Numbered from the stretch's first letter, positions 49,292-58,957 are shown. The stretch: 64,000 bases of DNA from Parapedobacter sp051400755 (GCF_051400755.1 NZ_JBLFFL010000002.1:248001-312000); one strand, 5' to 3'. Notes: generated by a model not told the origin, from the sequence alone. A program made the numbers and translations.

Positions 49292-50974
49292 ATGAAAATT
49301 AAAAGATTCAATCGATATTTTTATGTCATGATGAGCTTGATTATGCTACAGTCATGCGATGATTACTTGGATAGGAGCCCGTGGGGAGGCCCTTCTGATG
49401 AAAATTTCTTTTCCAACCAGGAAGAACTCATGCTGGTAGTGAATGGTCTATATAGCGCAATGGGATATCATCCATCAGATGGCATGCCTACCAATTTATT
49501 GTTGGATAACGTTACAGATCTAGGATGGGATCGTAACGTATCGGCTATGCAAAGTGTAGGCAGGGGAGATCACGACAGTAATAACGGTTTTGTGTTGGGG
49601 ATTTGGCGTGAAGCATATCGGGTGATCGGCAAATGCAACTTTGTGATCAATAACATGTCGAAATTGGAAGGTAGCATGGATGCCAATTTATACGCGAGAT
49701 TACAGGCGGAGGCGCGTTTTGTTCGTGCGTATACCTATCAATATTTAATTGATTATTTTGGAGAAGTACCACTGCTGACCGAAAACTTGGGACTTGACAA
49801 CGCGCAGGTGCCGAAGACGCCAAAGGCAGAAGTGGTTGATTTTGTATTGCAGGAGCTGGAAGCCATCGCGCCGAGTTTGCCACCGAGCTACACAGGTGCG
49901 GACATCGGACGCGCAACGCGTGGCGCAGCGCTGACCATCCGTGCCCGTGCAGCGCTGAATAACGGCCGCTGGGAAGAAGCCGCATCTTCTGCGAAAGCGG
50001 TGATGGATTTAGGCGTTTATAGCCTTCATTCCAATTACGGCGATCTGTTTACCTATGCGGGAGAAAATGCGCAGGAAATCATTTTCTCTACGCAGTACCT
50101 GAGGTTGCAGAACGTCAAAACACATAATACGCCGACCTGCCTACTGTCACGGAATGCACAGGGCCATACCAACAAAAAGCCATCGCAGGCCCTCATAGAC
50201 TTATTCTTATGTACAGACGGATTGGAAATTGATGACTCGCCATCGTTTGATCCTGCCGCTCCGTTTGAGAACCGTGATCCGCGGTTGGGCTTCACGGTGG
50301 CTTTGCCGGGTTCTGTTTTTTTTGGTTATCAATTTGAAACCCACAAGGATAGTACACAGTGCTGGAATTACAACGTCACCCCGGCTGTGCGGGTGACGAA
50401 TCAAGAAGCGATTCATGCATATGCTTCTTTTACCGGGTACTGCTGGCGTAAGTATACCGACCGCGGCGATGTTGGCTTCTTGGCCAACTCCGAACTGAAT
50501 GTCATCCAGGCACGTTACGCGGAGGTCTTACTGATTTATGCGGAGGCAATGATTGAACTGAACCAAATCGATGAGACTGTCTATGAAGCCATCAACGAGG
50601 TAAGGCAACGCCCAAGTGTGGATATGCCCCCGATTAGCGCGGGAAAGACGCAACAAGAAATGCGACAGTTGGTTCGTAAGGAGCGGGTATACGAATTGGC
50701 GATGGAGGGTTTCCGAATGGTAGATCTCCGTCGCTGGGAACTTGCTGACAAAATCATGAATTCAAATGTATATGGCCGTATTCCCAAGGGATTGCTGGCA
50801 TCGGCACCGAGCATTGATGAGGATGGTATGGTCAGTTACAGTAATGTGCCAAATGTGTCTGAAATGCGCGTGGTAGAGGTCCGCCATTTTAATCCTGAAC
50901 GGGACTATCTATGGCCCATTCCCAATATTGAGACCGTTACCAATCCGAATCTGATCCAAAATCCAAATTATTAA
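49292..50974 (+). CDS. SusD/RagB-family outer-membrane lipoprotein
   Basis: This 560-residue lipoprotein (lipobox LQSC, Cys22) begins 10 bp after SusC 3. N-terminal RagB/TPR-like motifs are WREAYRVIGKCNFVINNMSKL and AEARFVRAYTYQYLIDYFGEVPLL. C-terminal SusD motifs are ARYAEVLLIYAEAMIELNQ, INEVRQRPSVDMP, LVRKERVYELAMEGFRMVDLRRW, and the YLWPIPNIETVTNPNLIQNPNY ending. It is directly followed, after one base, by the first FAD oxidoreductase gene, tying uptake to oxidation. Confidence 0.94.
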   Translation: MKIKRFNRYFYVMMSLIMLQSCDDYLDRSPWGGPSDENFFSNQEELMLVVNGLYSAMGYHPSDGMPTNLLLDNVTDLGWDRNVSAMQSVGRGDHDSNNGFVLGIWREAYRVIGKCNFVINNMSKLEGSMDANLYARLQAEARFVRAYTYQYLIDYFGEVPLLTENLGLDNAQVPKTPKAEVVDFVLQELEAIAPSLPPSYTGADIGRATRGAALTIRARAALNNGRWEEAASSAKAVMDLGVYSLHSNYGDLFTYAGENAQEIIFSTQYLRLQNVKTHNTPTCLLSRNAQGHTNKKPSQALIDLFLCTDGLEIDDSPSFDPAAPFENRDPRLGFTVALPGSVFFGYQFETHKDSTQCWNYNVTPAVRVTNQEAIHAYASFTGYCWRKYTDRGDVGFLANSELNVIQARYAEVLLIYAEAMIELNQIDETVYEAINEVRQRPSVDMPPISAGKTQQEMRQLVRKERVYELAMEGFRMVDLRRWELADKIMNSNVYGRIPKGLLASAPSIDEDGMVSYSNVPNVSEMRVVEVRHFNPERDYLWPIPNIETVTNPNLIQNPNY

Positions 50975-50975
50975 T

Positions 50976-53003
50976 ATGATCATGCTTAAAAACTTCAATC
51001 GAGGTATCCGATCGTTCTTCGTTATTTCATGTTGCTTGCTTTCATCGTTTTTCTCCTCGGCGCAGGAGAAAGAAATCGAAGCGGACCTCTGCATCTACGG
51101 CGGCACTTCCGCCGGCGTCATTGCGGCCTACACTGCCGCCAAGGCCGGCAAATCCGTCGTCCTGATCGAACCCGGGCAACTGCTCGGTGGGATGAGCTCG
51201 GGAGGGCTGGGTCAAACCGACATCGGCAATAAATACGTCGTCCGTGGCTTGGCGCTCGACTTTTACCGGAAGATCGGTAAACACTATGGCGCCTTTGAGC
51301 AGTGGATATTTGAGCCCAAGGTAGCGGAGGCAATCTTCAAGCAGTACATGGAAGACTGCAATGCCGACCTGCATTACGGACAGGTGCTGCTGGAGGTAAA
51401 GAAATCGGGAACCGCCATCCAGGAGATTCGCTTGCAGTCGGCCAGTGATTTGGGGAAACCGACCATGACCGTAAAAGCTAAGGTATTCATGGACTGTACC
51501 TATGAAGGGGATCTGATGGCTCAGGCAGGCGCATCTTACCATGTCGGGAGGGAAGATAATAGCGTATACGGCGAGACCCTCAATGGCGTACAGCTGATGA
51601 CTGGGCATCAGTTTCCGGATGGCATCGATCCGTATGTGAAGCGCGGTGACGCAAGCAGCGGGCTGCTGTGGGGGATACGCCAAGGCGAGTTGTTGTCTGA
51701 TGGTACGGGAGACAAGAAGGTGCAGGCTTATAATTACCGCATTGCGCTCACCAACGTGCCGGAGAACCGGATACCCATCTCCAAGCCGGATAATTATGAC
51801 CCTAAGCGCTATGAGTTGCTGAAGCGACAGAAGGAAAAGCAGCCCTGGAAAGGGTTGAATGATGTGTTTATCTGGAGCCTGATGCCGAACGGGAAGACGG
51901 ACATCAACAACCGGAATGGGTTTTCCACCGATATGATCGGCATGAACTGGGATTATCCGGAAGCGGACTACCAGCGACGCCAGGAGATCATCAAGGCGCA
52001 TGAAGAGTATACCAAAGGGTTGCTGTATTTCGTGGGAAATGATCCCTCCGTTCCGGAGTTCATCCGCAAGGAGATGCAAACCTGGGGATACCCTAAAGAC
52101 GAATATGTCAATAACAATCATTGGAGTCCCCAATTGTATGTCCGCGAAGCGCGGCGGATGATCGGCGAACTGGTCATGACCCAACATCATTGCCAAGGCA
52201 GGGAAGTGGTAGCCGATGAGGTGGGTTACGCAGCCTACACGATGGATTCGCATAACTGCGACCGGCTGGTGGTAAATGGGATGGTCAAAAACGAGGGGAA
52301 TGTAGAGGTGGGCGGCTTTCCGCCCTTCCCGATCTCGTACCGGGCCATCGTACCCAAGCGCGGCGAAGTGACGAACCTGCTGGTGCCGGTGTGCCTGTCG
52401 GCCAGCCACATTGCCTTCGGCTCTATTCGCATGGAGCCGGTATTTATGGTGCTGGGGCAGTCCGCCGCAGTGGCGGCCTGCTTGGCCATTGATCAAGGCA
52501 TCGAGGTGCAGCGGGTTTCGGTAGATCAGGTCAAGGAAATCCTGGCGGCTAATCCCAAAGCAGACCGTCGGCAGCCGGATGTACTGATCAGCAGCACCGA
52601 TACGGAGGCCGCGCAATTTGCCGGAAATTGGAAGGAAGGCAGCAGCAAAGGATACGGCCGTACCTATGTTGAAGCAGACGGCAGGAACGGGGTGAGCACG
52701 GCAAAATTCATTGCGCCATCCTTGCCTCCGGGAGAATACAAGGTGTACACCTATTTTCCGAAGACGGCGGAAAGTGCCAAGAAGTTTACCTACACCGTAT
52801 TTGACGGCAAAACCAGTGATGAACAGGTGTTGAACCTGTCCAGTGTGGAGATCAAAGGGCAGACATCCAGTACCTGGGTGGCTTTGGGTAGCTATACGGT
52901 GAAGAAGGGTGCCCAATCTCCATTTGTGGAGATCACCACGAAAGATGCAGACGGAATAGTAGCTGCGAATGCCGTGCTTTTTGTACCTTCGAGCGACCAA
53001 TAG
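50976..53003 (+). CDS. Secreted FAD-dependent oxidoreductase with C-terminal golvesin-like domain
   Basis: This 675-residue protein has a signal peptide (about 1-29, ends SSAQ), an FAD-binding Rossmann start (ADLCIYGGTSAGVIAAYTAAKAGKSVVLIEP) and GGMSSGGLGQTD, characteristic of the FAD_oxidored (PF12831-like) family; DCTYEGDLMAQAGASYHVGRE and SYRAIVPKRGEVTNLLVPVCLSASHIAFGSIRMEPVFM-like (cited by LVPVCLSASHIAFGS) are the conserved later blocks. Residues about 540-675 form a golvesin/xanthan-lyase-associated beta domain (GYGRTYVEADG, YKVYTYFPKTAE). The role is probably periplasmic oxidation of a sugar or related ligand brought in by SusCD. Start after a one-base gap; ATG 50982 is an alternative. 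Confidence 0.9.
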   Translation: MIMLKNFNRGIRSFFVISCCLLSSFFSSAQEKEIEADLCIYGGTSAGVIAAYTAAKAGKSVVLIEPGQLLGGMSSGGLGQTDIGNKYVVRGLALDFYRKIGKHYGAFEQWIFEPKVAEAIFKQYMEDCNADLHYGQVLLEVKKSGTAIQEIRLQSASDLGKPTMTVKAKVFMDCTYEGDLMAQAGASYHVGREDNSVYGETLNGVQLMTGHQFPDGIDPYVKRGDASSGLLWGIRQGELLSDGTGDKKVQAYNYRIALTNVPENRIPISKPDNYDPKRYELLKRQKEKQPWKGLNDVFIWSLMPNGKTDINNRNGFSTDMIGMNWDYPEADYQRRQEIIKAHEEYTKGLLYFVGNDPSVPEFIRKEMQTWGYPKDEYVNNNHWSPQLYVREARRMIGELVMTQHHCQGREVVADEVGYAAYTMDSHNCDRLVVNGMVKNEGNVEVGGFPPFPISYRAIVPKRGEVTNLLVPVCLSASHIAFGSIRMEPVFMVLGQSAAVAACLAIDQGIEVQRVSVDQVKEILAANPKADRRQPDVLISSTDTEAAQFAGNWKEGSSKGYGRTYVEADGRNGVSTAKFIAPSLPPGEYKVYTYFPKTAESAKKFTYTVFDGKTSDEQVLNLSSVEIKGQTSSTWVALGSYTVKKGAQSPFVEITTKDADGIVAANAVLFVPSSDQ

Positions 53004-53028
53004 TTTTACATTAACCATTTTGCTTGCT

Positions 53029-54681
53029 ATGATCAGAGCTATTTTTCTTTTCCTGCTATTATGCTGTCACTTGGCGTGCAGTACATCCGATCCGAACGCA
53101 CATGAGGCAGACCTCATTGTTTACGGGGGTACCTCCGCTGCCGTCATCGCCGCGGTACAGGCCACGAAGTCCGGCAAATCCGTGATCGTTGTTTCGCCGG
53201 ACCAACACCTGGGTGGCCTTTCATCGGGCGGCTTGGGTTTCACCGATACCGGAGATAAATCGGTCATCGGTGGCCTGGCGCGCGACTTTTACCACCGCCT
53301 GTATCTGCACTATGCGGATAGCGCGGCTTGGCGATGGGAACGGCGGGCGGACTATGGCAATGCGGGGCAGGGGACGCCGGCGATTGATGGCGATGCCCGC
53401 ACGATGTGGATATTCGAACCGCACGTAGCGGAGAATGTATTTGAAGATTACGTGAAGGAATATGCGATCGATGTGCATCGCGATGAATGGCTTGACCGGG
53501 AAACGGGTGTAGAAAAGGAGGGCGATCGCATCGTGTCCATCACCACACTGAGCGGCAAAACGTACCGGGGGAAGATGTTTATCGATGCCACCTATGAGGG
53601 TGACCTGATGGCCGCGGCAGGCGTAAGATACCACGTGGGCCGCGAAGCAGGCAGCGTGTATGGAGAGCAATGGAATGGCGTGCAAACCGGCGTGCTGCAT
53701 CACCGGCACTGGTTCATGTCGGACATCAGCCCGTATAAAATTCCGGGCGACTCCGCCAGCGGGCTGCTGTTTGGCGTATCGGACGAGCATCCCGGCGAAT
53801 ATGGCGAGGGCGACCACCGTGTGCAGGCGTATTGCTTCCGCATGTGCCTGAGCAACCATCCGGACAACCGCGTGGCTTTCCCTAAGCCCGACAACTATAC
53901 CCCAGAGAACTATGAGCTGCTGGCGCGCGTGTTTGCGGCTGGCTGGCGGGAGACATTCGATAAATTCGACATCATCCCCAACAAGAAAACGGACACGAAT
54001 AACCATGGTCCGTTCAGTACGGACTTTATCGGCATGAGCTACGACTATCCGGAAGCGAGCTATGAACGGCGAAAGGAAATAATCAAAGAACATGAAGATT
54101 ATCAAAAAGGATTGATGTATTTCCTGGCCAACGATCCGAAGGTACCGGAAGAGGTGCGGACCGAAATGGCCCAGTGGGGATTGGCTAAAGACGAGTTTAC
54201 AGACAATGGCAACTGGCCCCATCAGCTATACATCCGTGAGGCGCGCCGGATGGTGGGACAGTATGTGATGACGGAACACGACACCTTTAGCGAACGGGAA
54301 ATTGCCGATCCGGTGGGCATGGGCTCTTATACATTGGATTCACACAATGTGCAACGGTACGTAAAGGACGATGGCTTCGTACAGAATGAGGGGGATATCG
54401 GTGTCTCAACGAAGAAGGGACCCTATCAGATTTCGTATGGCTCACTGGTGCCCAAAAAGGAGGAATGTACCAACTTGCTCGTGCCGGTCTGCCTGTCCAG
54501 TTCGCATATCGCTTTCGGCAGTATCCGCATGGAGCCGGTCTTCATGATCTTGGGGCAGAGCGCGGCATTGGCTGCGTCGCTGGCCATTGACAATCAAGTG
54601 GGGGTACAGGACGTGGAATATGCCGCCTTGGAAGAGCAACTGCTCACGGAGAAACAAGTACTCATCAAACCCGCCAACTAA
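53029..54681 (+). CDS. FAD-dependent oxidoreductase lipoprotein (paralogue of preceding gene)
   Basis: This 550-residue lipoprotein (lipobox HLAC, Cys17) of the same FAD_oxidored family has LIVYGGTSAAVIAAVQATKSGKSVIVVSP, GGLSSGGLGFTDTG, DATYEGDLMAAAGVRYHVGREAGSVYGE, and LLVPVCLSSSHIAFGSIRMEPVFMILGQSAA (cited by its first ten residues). Unlike its neighbour it lacks the golvesin-like C-terminal domain but has an extra segment near residues 100-120 (ADYGNAGQGTPAIDG). The two are clearly a tandem duplication that diverged. The frame extends upstream to 52969, but the lipoprotein signal starts at 53029. Membrane anchoring by lipid suggests action at the periplasmic face. Confidence 0.9.
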   Translation: MIRAIFLFLLLCCHLACSTSDPNAHEADLIVYGGTSAAVIAAVQATKSGKSVIVVSPDQHLGGLSSGGLGFTDTGDKSVIGGLARDFYHRLYLHYADSAAWRWERRADYGNAGQGTPAIDGDARTMWIFEPHVAENVFEDYVKEYAIDVHRDEWLDRETGVEKEGDRIVSITTLSGKTYRGKMFIDATYEGDLMAAAGVRYHVGREAGSVYGEQWNGVQTGVLHHRHWFMSDISPYKIPGDSASGLLFGVSDEHPGEYGEGDHRVQAYCFRMCLSNHPDNRVAFPKPDNYTPENYELLARVFAAGWRETFDKFDIIPNKKTDTNNHGPFSTDFIGMSYDYPEASYERRKEIIKEHEDYQKGLMYFLANDPKVPEEVRTEMAQWGLAKDEFTDNGNWPHQLYIREARRMVGQYVMTEHDTFSEREIADPVGMGSYTLDSHNVQRYVKDDGFVQNEGDIGVSTKKGPYQISYGSLVPKKEECTNLLVPVCLSSSHIAFGSIRMEPVFMILGQSAALAASLAIDNQVGVQDVEYAALEEQLLTEKQVLIKPAN

Positions 54682-54682
54682 G

Positions 54683-55903
54683 ATGAACCAGAAGACCAAA
54701 CTCATTGCGGCCATCGTGGTGGCTGCGCTGGGTTATTTCGTTGATATTTATGATCTGTTGCTGTTCAGCATTGTCCGGGTAGCCAGCTTGCAGGACCTCG
54801 GTTTCAGCGGTCAGCGGCTCACCAATATGGGGATCCTCCTGCTGGATGTCCAGATGGTGGGCATGTTACTCGGGGGGATCGGATGGGGGATGCTGGGCGA
54901 TAAGAAGGGACGGCTTTCTGTGCTTTTCGGTTCCATCCTGATGTACTCGGTGGCCAACGTGGCAAACGGTTTTGTCACGTCGATCACCGAATATGCCATC
55001 TGGCGGTTCATTGCTGGCCTTGGCCTCGCAGGTGAACTCGGCGCAGGCATTACCTTGGTGGCTGAGCTGATGCCACGGTCGAAACGGGGCTATGCCACCA
55101 CGCTGGTGGCCTCGGTGGGGATATCCGGCGCGGTGGCCGCTTACTTCGTATCCGACCTGTTCCACTGGCGCACTGCTTATTTTATTGGGGGTGGACTGGG
55201 ACTTGCCTTGCTGCTGCTGCGGATAGGCGTTGCCGAATCGGGTATGTTCCATCAGGCGAAGACTGCGGAAAACCGGGGGAATTTCCTGAGTTTATTCCGT
55301 TCACGGAAGCACCTCTCGAAATACCTCCGGTGTATTCTCATCGGTATGCCGCTGTGGTATGTGGTGGGCATATTGGTTACCTTATCCCCCGAATTTGGTA
55401 GGCTGCTAGGGGTCACAGGCGATATCAGCGGCGGGCTCGCCATCGCCTGGTGTTATGGGGGGATGGCATTGGGCGACGTGGCCAGCGGATTGCTTAGCCA
55501 ATTGCTCAAAAGCCGGGTAAAGGTGGTGTATGTTTTCCTGGCACTGGCGGTGATGAGCATTTCCATTTATTTCTTTGTTCCGGGTCTCAGCCTTTCGCTG
55601 TTTTATCCGCTATGCGGCTTGCTGGGCTTTTCAGTTGGTTACTGGGTCATCTTCATGACCATATCGGCGGAGCAATTCGGCACGAATATCCGGGCAACGG
55701 TGACGACAACGGCGCCTAATTTTGCCCGCGGGGCGCTGGTGCCATCAACCATTGCGTTCCACTGGTTTAGCCAGCTGACGGATTCGATGATCGCAGGTGG
55801 TGTCATCGTGGGCGTGATTTTGCTGGCATTGGCCTTTTGGGCGTTGGCCCGGATGAAGGAAACCTTCCACAAGGACCTGGATTATATCGAGGGGTTTGAT
55901 TAA
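54683..55903 (+). CDS. MFS transporter
   Basis: This 406-residue major-facilitator protein has about 12 membrane helices. The first helix and motif read LIAAIVVAALGYFVDIYDLLLFSIVR, and the loop 2-3 signature is GDKKGRLSVLFGS. The sequence resembles sugar-acid/metabolite:H+ symporters, with the acidic DIYDLLL in helix 1. It begins one base after the preceding stop, strongly suggesting cotranscription with the FAD oxidoreductases. In this locus it would carry the oxidised product into the cytoplasm, where KDPG aldolase acts; that is inference. Confidence 0.88.
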   Translation: MNQKTKLIAAIVVAALGYFVDIYDLLLFSIVRVASLQDLGFSGQRLTNMGILLLDVQMVGMLLGGIGWGMLGDKKGRLSVLFGSILMYSVANVANGFVTSITEYAIWRFIAGLGLAGELGAGITLVAELMPRSKRGYATTLVASVGISGAVAAYFVSDLFHWRTAYFIGGGLGLALLLLRIGVAESGMFHQAKTAENRGNFLSLFRSRKHLSKYLRCILIGMPLWYVVGILVTLSPEFGRLLGVTGDISGGLAIAWCYGGMALGDVASGLLSQLLKSRVKVVYVFLALAVMSISIYFFVPGLSLSLFYPLCGLLGFSVGYWVIFMTISAEQFGTNIRATVTTTAPNFARGALVPSTIAFHWFSQLTDSMIAGGVIVGVILLALAFWALARMKETFHKDLDYIEGFD

Positions 55904-55991
55904 CGATGCCTCCGCTCGGGCCTGAAAGGATAACTAAAATTTTGGGATAAGTCCAGTTTTCTATAAACTTGCATATCAAAGCAATTTTATC

Positions 55992-55999
55992 TTAGTTTG
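55992..55999 (+). promoter_or_regulatory. Weak -7-like element (TTAGTTTG) before the propeller/cytochrome gene
   Basis: TTG at 55969-55971 is followed after 20 nt by TTAGTTTG (55992-55999), one mismatch from TAnnTTTG. The GTG start at 56004 follows only 4 nt later, so the transcript would be nearly leaderless if it starts here. Confidence 0.3.
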
Positions 56000-56003
56000 C
56001 AGG

Positions 56004-58271
56004 GTGAGAACTTTTTTTAGCCGTTTAACTGTTTATGTAGTTATATTCGTTATACCCATTGCCTTTACCTGTTGCCGTAATCACGATGAAAAAGGTGTAC
56101 TCGACCCTAGGGCTTCTCTGAAAGCCATGCAGGTCGAAGAAGGCTTCGATGTGGAGCTGGTCGCCTCCGAGCCGCTGGTCATGGCCCCTGTGGCCATGAC
56201 GTTTGATGGGCAGGGCCGCATTTGGGTAGTGGAGATGGATGGATACATGCCGGATTCGCTGGGCACGGGTGAAGATGCTCCGGTGGGCCGTGTCGTGGTG
56301 CTGGAAGACAAGGACGGAGATGGCAAGATGGACGAGCGGTCTATCTTCTTGGACTCATTGGTGATGCCGCGTGCGCTGTGCCTCGTGAATGGCGGGCTGT
56401 TGGTGGCCGAACCGCCGAATCTTTGGTTTTATGAAATTGAGGAAAACCGACCTGCCAAGAAGGTTTTGGTAGACAGCGCCTACGCCAAGGGCGGCAACGT
56501 GGAGCATCAGCCGAATGGACTGTTGAGGGGGCTGGACAACTGGATATACAGTGCCAAATACGATCAACGATACCGGAGGCTCCAGAATGGGACGTGGCGG
56601 AAAGAAAAAACCCATTTCCGTGGGCAATGGGGGATCAGCCAGGATGACTGGGGGAGGCTTTACTACAACGATAATTCGAGTAACCTTTCGGGCGACTATT
56701 TTCCGCCCGGTCTTGGCGCGGGTAACCCCAACCAGCGCGCCGTGGCCGGATATGGACAAAAAGTGGTTGCTGATACGCGGGTGTATCCCATCCGCCCGAC
56801 GACGGGTGTAAACCGGGGATACATGGAAGGCGTGTTGGACAGCACCGGTCGGTTGGTGAATTTCACCGCAGCTTGCGGCCCCCTGGTCTATCGCGGCGGC
56901 TTACTGTCTGGCAAGAATGCGTTTGTGGCGGAGCCCGCTGCCAACCTGATCAAATGGAATTTACTTGCCGACGAGGGTTTCCGGATGACGGGAAAACAGG
57001 CCTATGAAGGCAGGGAATTTCTGGCCAGTCGCGACGAACGGTTCCGGCCGGTAAACCTATATGATGGTCCGGATGGAGCGATTTATATCTTGGATATGTA
57101 CCGGGGCATCATCCAGCACAGCACCTACTTGACGCCTTATCTAAAAAATGAAATTGCAGCGCGGGGACTGACACTGCCGCTCAGCATGGGAAGGATTTAT
57201 CGGGTATATCCCAAAAAGGCCAAACGGACCTCCGTAATAATGCCACGGCAGACAGATTCATTGATGGCTTTGCTGGGCCATGCCAATGGCTGGGTACGGG
57301 ATGAAGCGCAACATGCGCTGATCGACCGGCGGGCAATTGATGCGGAGACGGTTTTACGTACCTTTCTACACGATACTAGCCTGCCCCTGCGGAGTATCCA
57401 TGCGCTGTGGACGTTGGAAGGACTGGGACTATTGACCGTGGCGGATGTACGCACGCTGCTGAAACAGGCACCATGGCAGGTGCGCGCCCAGGCATTGGCA
57501 ACCCTCCCTTCATTGAAGGGGGCCGTTCCTGCTGAACAACTGGCAGGGATCATCACGGAGACCGTAGGCAGTCGGGATAGCCTGCTTGCACCGCATGCGG
57601 CATTTGTCATGGCGACGCTGCTGCCCCAGGGGTCTCCGGATATAACACATTGGATAAAGCAAATGGAAACGGGCTATGTCGATGACCCCTACCTGAGCGA
57701 TGCCCTGATCAGCAGCTTGGCAGGCCGGGAAGCACCGTTTATGCAGGAGGCAGTGCGTCAGGGACTCGACACGGCATCGGTATTGTACCGGCACCTGTCG
57801 AATGTAGTAAGCGGAATACAGGGTAAGGCGGAACGCCAATACCAAGCGGAGTTGGCCAAGCGCTATCCGGCCGGTGCCGTGTTATTCAAGGCTGCATGTC
57901 AACCCTGCCATGGGCCAGATGGCCGGGGTGTTTCGCCCATTGCTCCGCCGCTCGCGGGCTCCGAATGGGTAAAGGGAAACAAAGAGCGGTTGATGGCGTT
58001 GGTGCTGTACGGCCTCACCGGACCGGTAGATGTCGCCGGAAAGACCTATAAAGCACCGGAGGTCAGTGGGGAAATGCCCGGCATTGCGCATAACTCGGCG
58101 ATCGGAGAAACGGAGTTGGCGGAATTGCTGAGCTATATCCGTAATGCGTGGGGAAATCGGACGGGAGATGAGGTGTCACCGGAAGACCTGGGTGCCATCA
58201 GGGCGAAATTTGGTAACCGAGCGGCACCGTTTACCCAAAGCGAATTGCATGAATTGTATGGAGTGGATTAA
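56004..58271 (+). CDS. Dehydrogenase-like beta-propeller / HEAT / cytochrome c lipoprotein
   Basis: This 755-residue lipoprotein (AFTC, Cys23) starts at a GTG. Residues about 35-400 are the 'membrane-bound dehydrogenase' propeller (MTFDGQGRIWVVEMDGYMP, LEDKDGDGKMDERSIF, DGPDGAIYILDMYRGIIQHSTYL). Residues about 415-610 are HEAT-like repeats. A C-terminal c-type cytochrome domain begins with C632-Q-P-C635-H636 (CHGPDGRG) and has a likely axial Met691 (SGEMPG). It is the heme-bearing counterpart of the copper-bearing propeller proteins at 6255 and 59005. Likely role: periplasmic oxidation with transfer of electrons to the respiratory chain. Substrate unknown. Confidence 0.88.
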   Translation: MRTFFSRLTVYVVIFVIPIAFTCCRNHDEKGVLDPRASLKAMQVEEGFDVELVASEPLVMAPVAMTFDGQGRIWVVEMDGYMPDSLGTGEDAPVGRVVVLEDKDGDGKMDERSIFLDSLVMPRALCLVNGGLLVAEPPNLWFYEIEENRPAKKVLVDSAYAKGGNVEHQPNGLLRGLDNWIYSAKYDQRYRRLQNGTWRKEKTHFRGQWGISQDDWGRLYYNDNSSNLSGDYFPPGLGAGNPNQRAVAGYGQKVVADTRVYPIRPTTGVNRGYMEGVLDSTGRLVNFTAACGPLVYRGGLLSGKNAFVAEPAANLIKWNLLADEGFRMTGKQAYEGREFLASRDERFRPVNLYDGPDGAIYILDMYRGIIQHSTYLTPYLKNEIAARGLTLPLSMGRIYRVYPKKAKRTSVIMPRQTDSLMALLGHANGWVRDEAQHALIDRRAIDAETVLRTFLHDTSLPLRSIHALWTLEGLGLLTVADVRTLLKQAPWQVRAQALATLPSLKGAVPAEQLAGIITETVGSRDSLLAPHAAFVMATLLPQGSPDITHWIKQMETGYVDDPYLSDALISSLAGREAPFMQEAVRQGLDTASVLYRHLSNVVSGIQGKAERQYQAELAKRYPAGAVLFKAACQPCHGPDGRGVSPIAPPLAGSEWVKGNKERLMALVLYGLTGPVDVAGKTYKAPEVSGEMPGIAHNSAIGETELAELLSYIRNAWGNRTGDEVSPEDLGAIRAKFGNRAAPFTQSELHELYGVD

Positions 58272-58272
58272 C

Positions 58273-58280
58273 TAAGTTTG
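58273..58280 (+). promoter_or_regulatory. Candidate -7 element (TAAGTTTG) 7 nt before eda
   Basis: An exact TAnnTTTG match in the 16-bp gap before the ATG at 58288. The nearest TTG gives a 16-nt spacer, shorter than usual. If used, the eda transcript would be almost leaderless. Confidence 0.3.
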
Positions 58281-58287
58281 CATTGCC

Positions 58288-58911
58288 ATGTCTACACTAA
58301 CTAAAATTACCGAACACCAGATCGTCGCCATTATCAGGGGCCTGAACCCCAAGAATATGCTGGAAGTAGCCGAAGCGCTGTATGCGGGCGGCATCCGGAT
58401 CATCGAAATCACGCTTAACTCTGAAGAACCGCTGGCTGCGATACGTCAATTGGCGGACACCCTGGGCGATCGTATGGTTATTGGGGCCGGTACGGTGCTT
58501 GACGCCGAAATGGCAGAAGCTGCGGTATCTGCCGGTGCAAAATTTGTGCTTTCGCCCATCATTGCCGTTGATGTGATTAAAAAGGCGAAAGATTTGGGTG
58601 TGGTGAGCATACCGGGAGCGTTTACCGCGACAGAGATCTACATGGCCTATAAAAGCGGGGCGGATATCGTCAAAGTATTCCCGGCGACGTCACCCGCTTA
58701 TATCAAGGATATTGCCGGTCCATTGCCCCAAGTGCCCTTGTTGCCTACAGGGGGGATCACGCCGCAAAACATCATGGAATTTAAACGTGCCGGCGCAGTG
58801 GGCTTTGGCATCGGCAGTGCGTTGGTGGATGCCAAACAGCCGATTACCGCAGCTTATCTGGAGCAGATCACGACCAAAGCGCAGCAGTTCGTCGCGGCGA
58901 TCGCCGATTGA
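58288..58911 (+). CDS. eda: KDPG/KHG aldolase
   Basis: This 207-residue class I aldolase cleaves 2-keto-3-deoxy-6-phosphogluconate or 4-hydroxy-2-oxoglutarate and related 2-keto-3-deoxy acids to pyruvate plus an aldehyde. It is cytoplasmic, without a signal peptide. Visible residues are Glu40 in IIEITL, Arg17 in IIRG, the Schiff-base Lys129 in VKVFPA, and LPTGGI near 158. It is the only clearly cytoplasmic catabolic enzyme in this locus and so hints that oxidised sugars end as 2-keto-3-deoxy acids. No partner kinase or dehydratase is adjacent. Confidence 0.92.
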   Translation: MSTLTKITEHQIVAIIRGLNPKNMLEVAEALYAGGIRIIEITLNSEEPLAAIRQLADTLGDRMVIGAGTVLDAEMAEAAVSAGAKFVLSPIIAVDVIKKAKDLGVVSIPGAFTATEIYMAYKSGADIVKVFPATSPAYIKDIAGPLPQVPLLPTGGITPQNIMEFKRAGAVGFGIGSALVDAKQPITAAYLEQITTKAQQFVAAIAD

Positions 58912-58957
58912 TTACTGGTCATGGTGTGCTGCCATGCAGGACGCATCAGGACACTGC

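Noticed and set aside
51042..53018. 658-codon open frame on the minus strand opposite the first FAD oxidoreductase
   Set aside because: It mirrors the codons of a clearly conserved protein, has no recognisable family motif, and gives a His/Ile/Arg-rich composition typical of antisense frames in GC-balanced genes.
53221..54222. 333-codon minus-strand frame opposite the second FAD oxidoreductase
   Set aside because: Shadow of a conserved gene; same reasoning, and it corresponds in position to the shadow of its paralogue.
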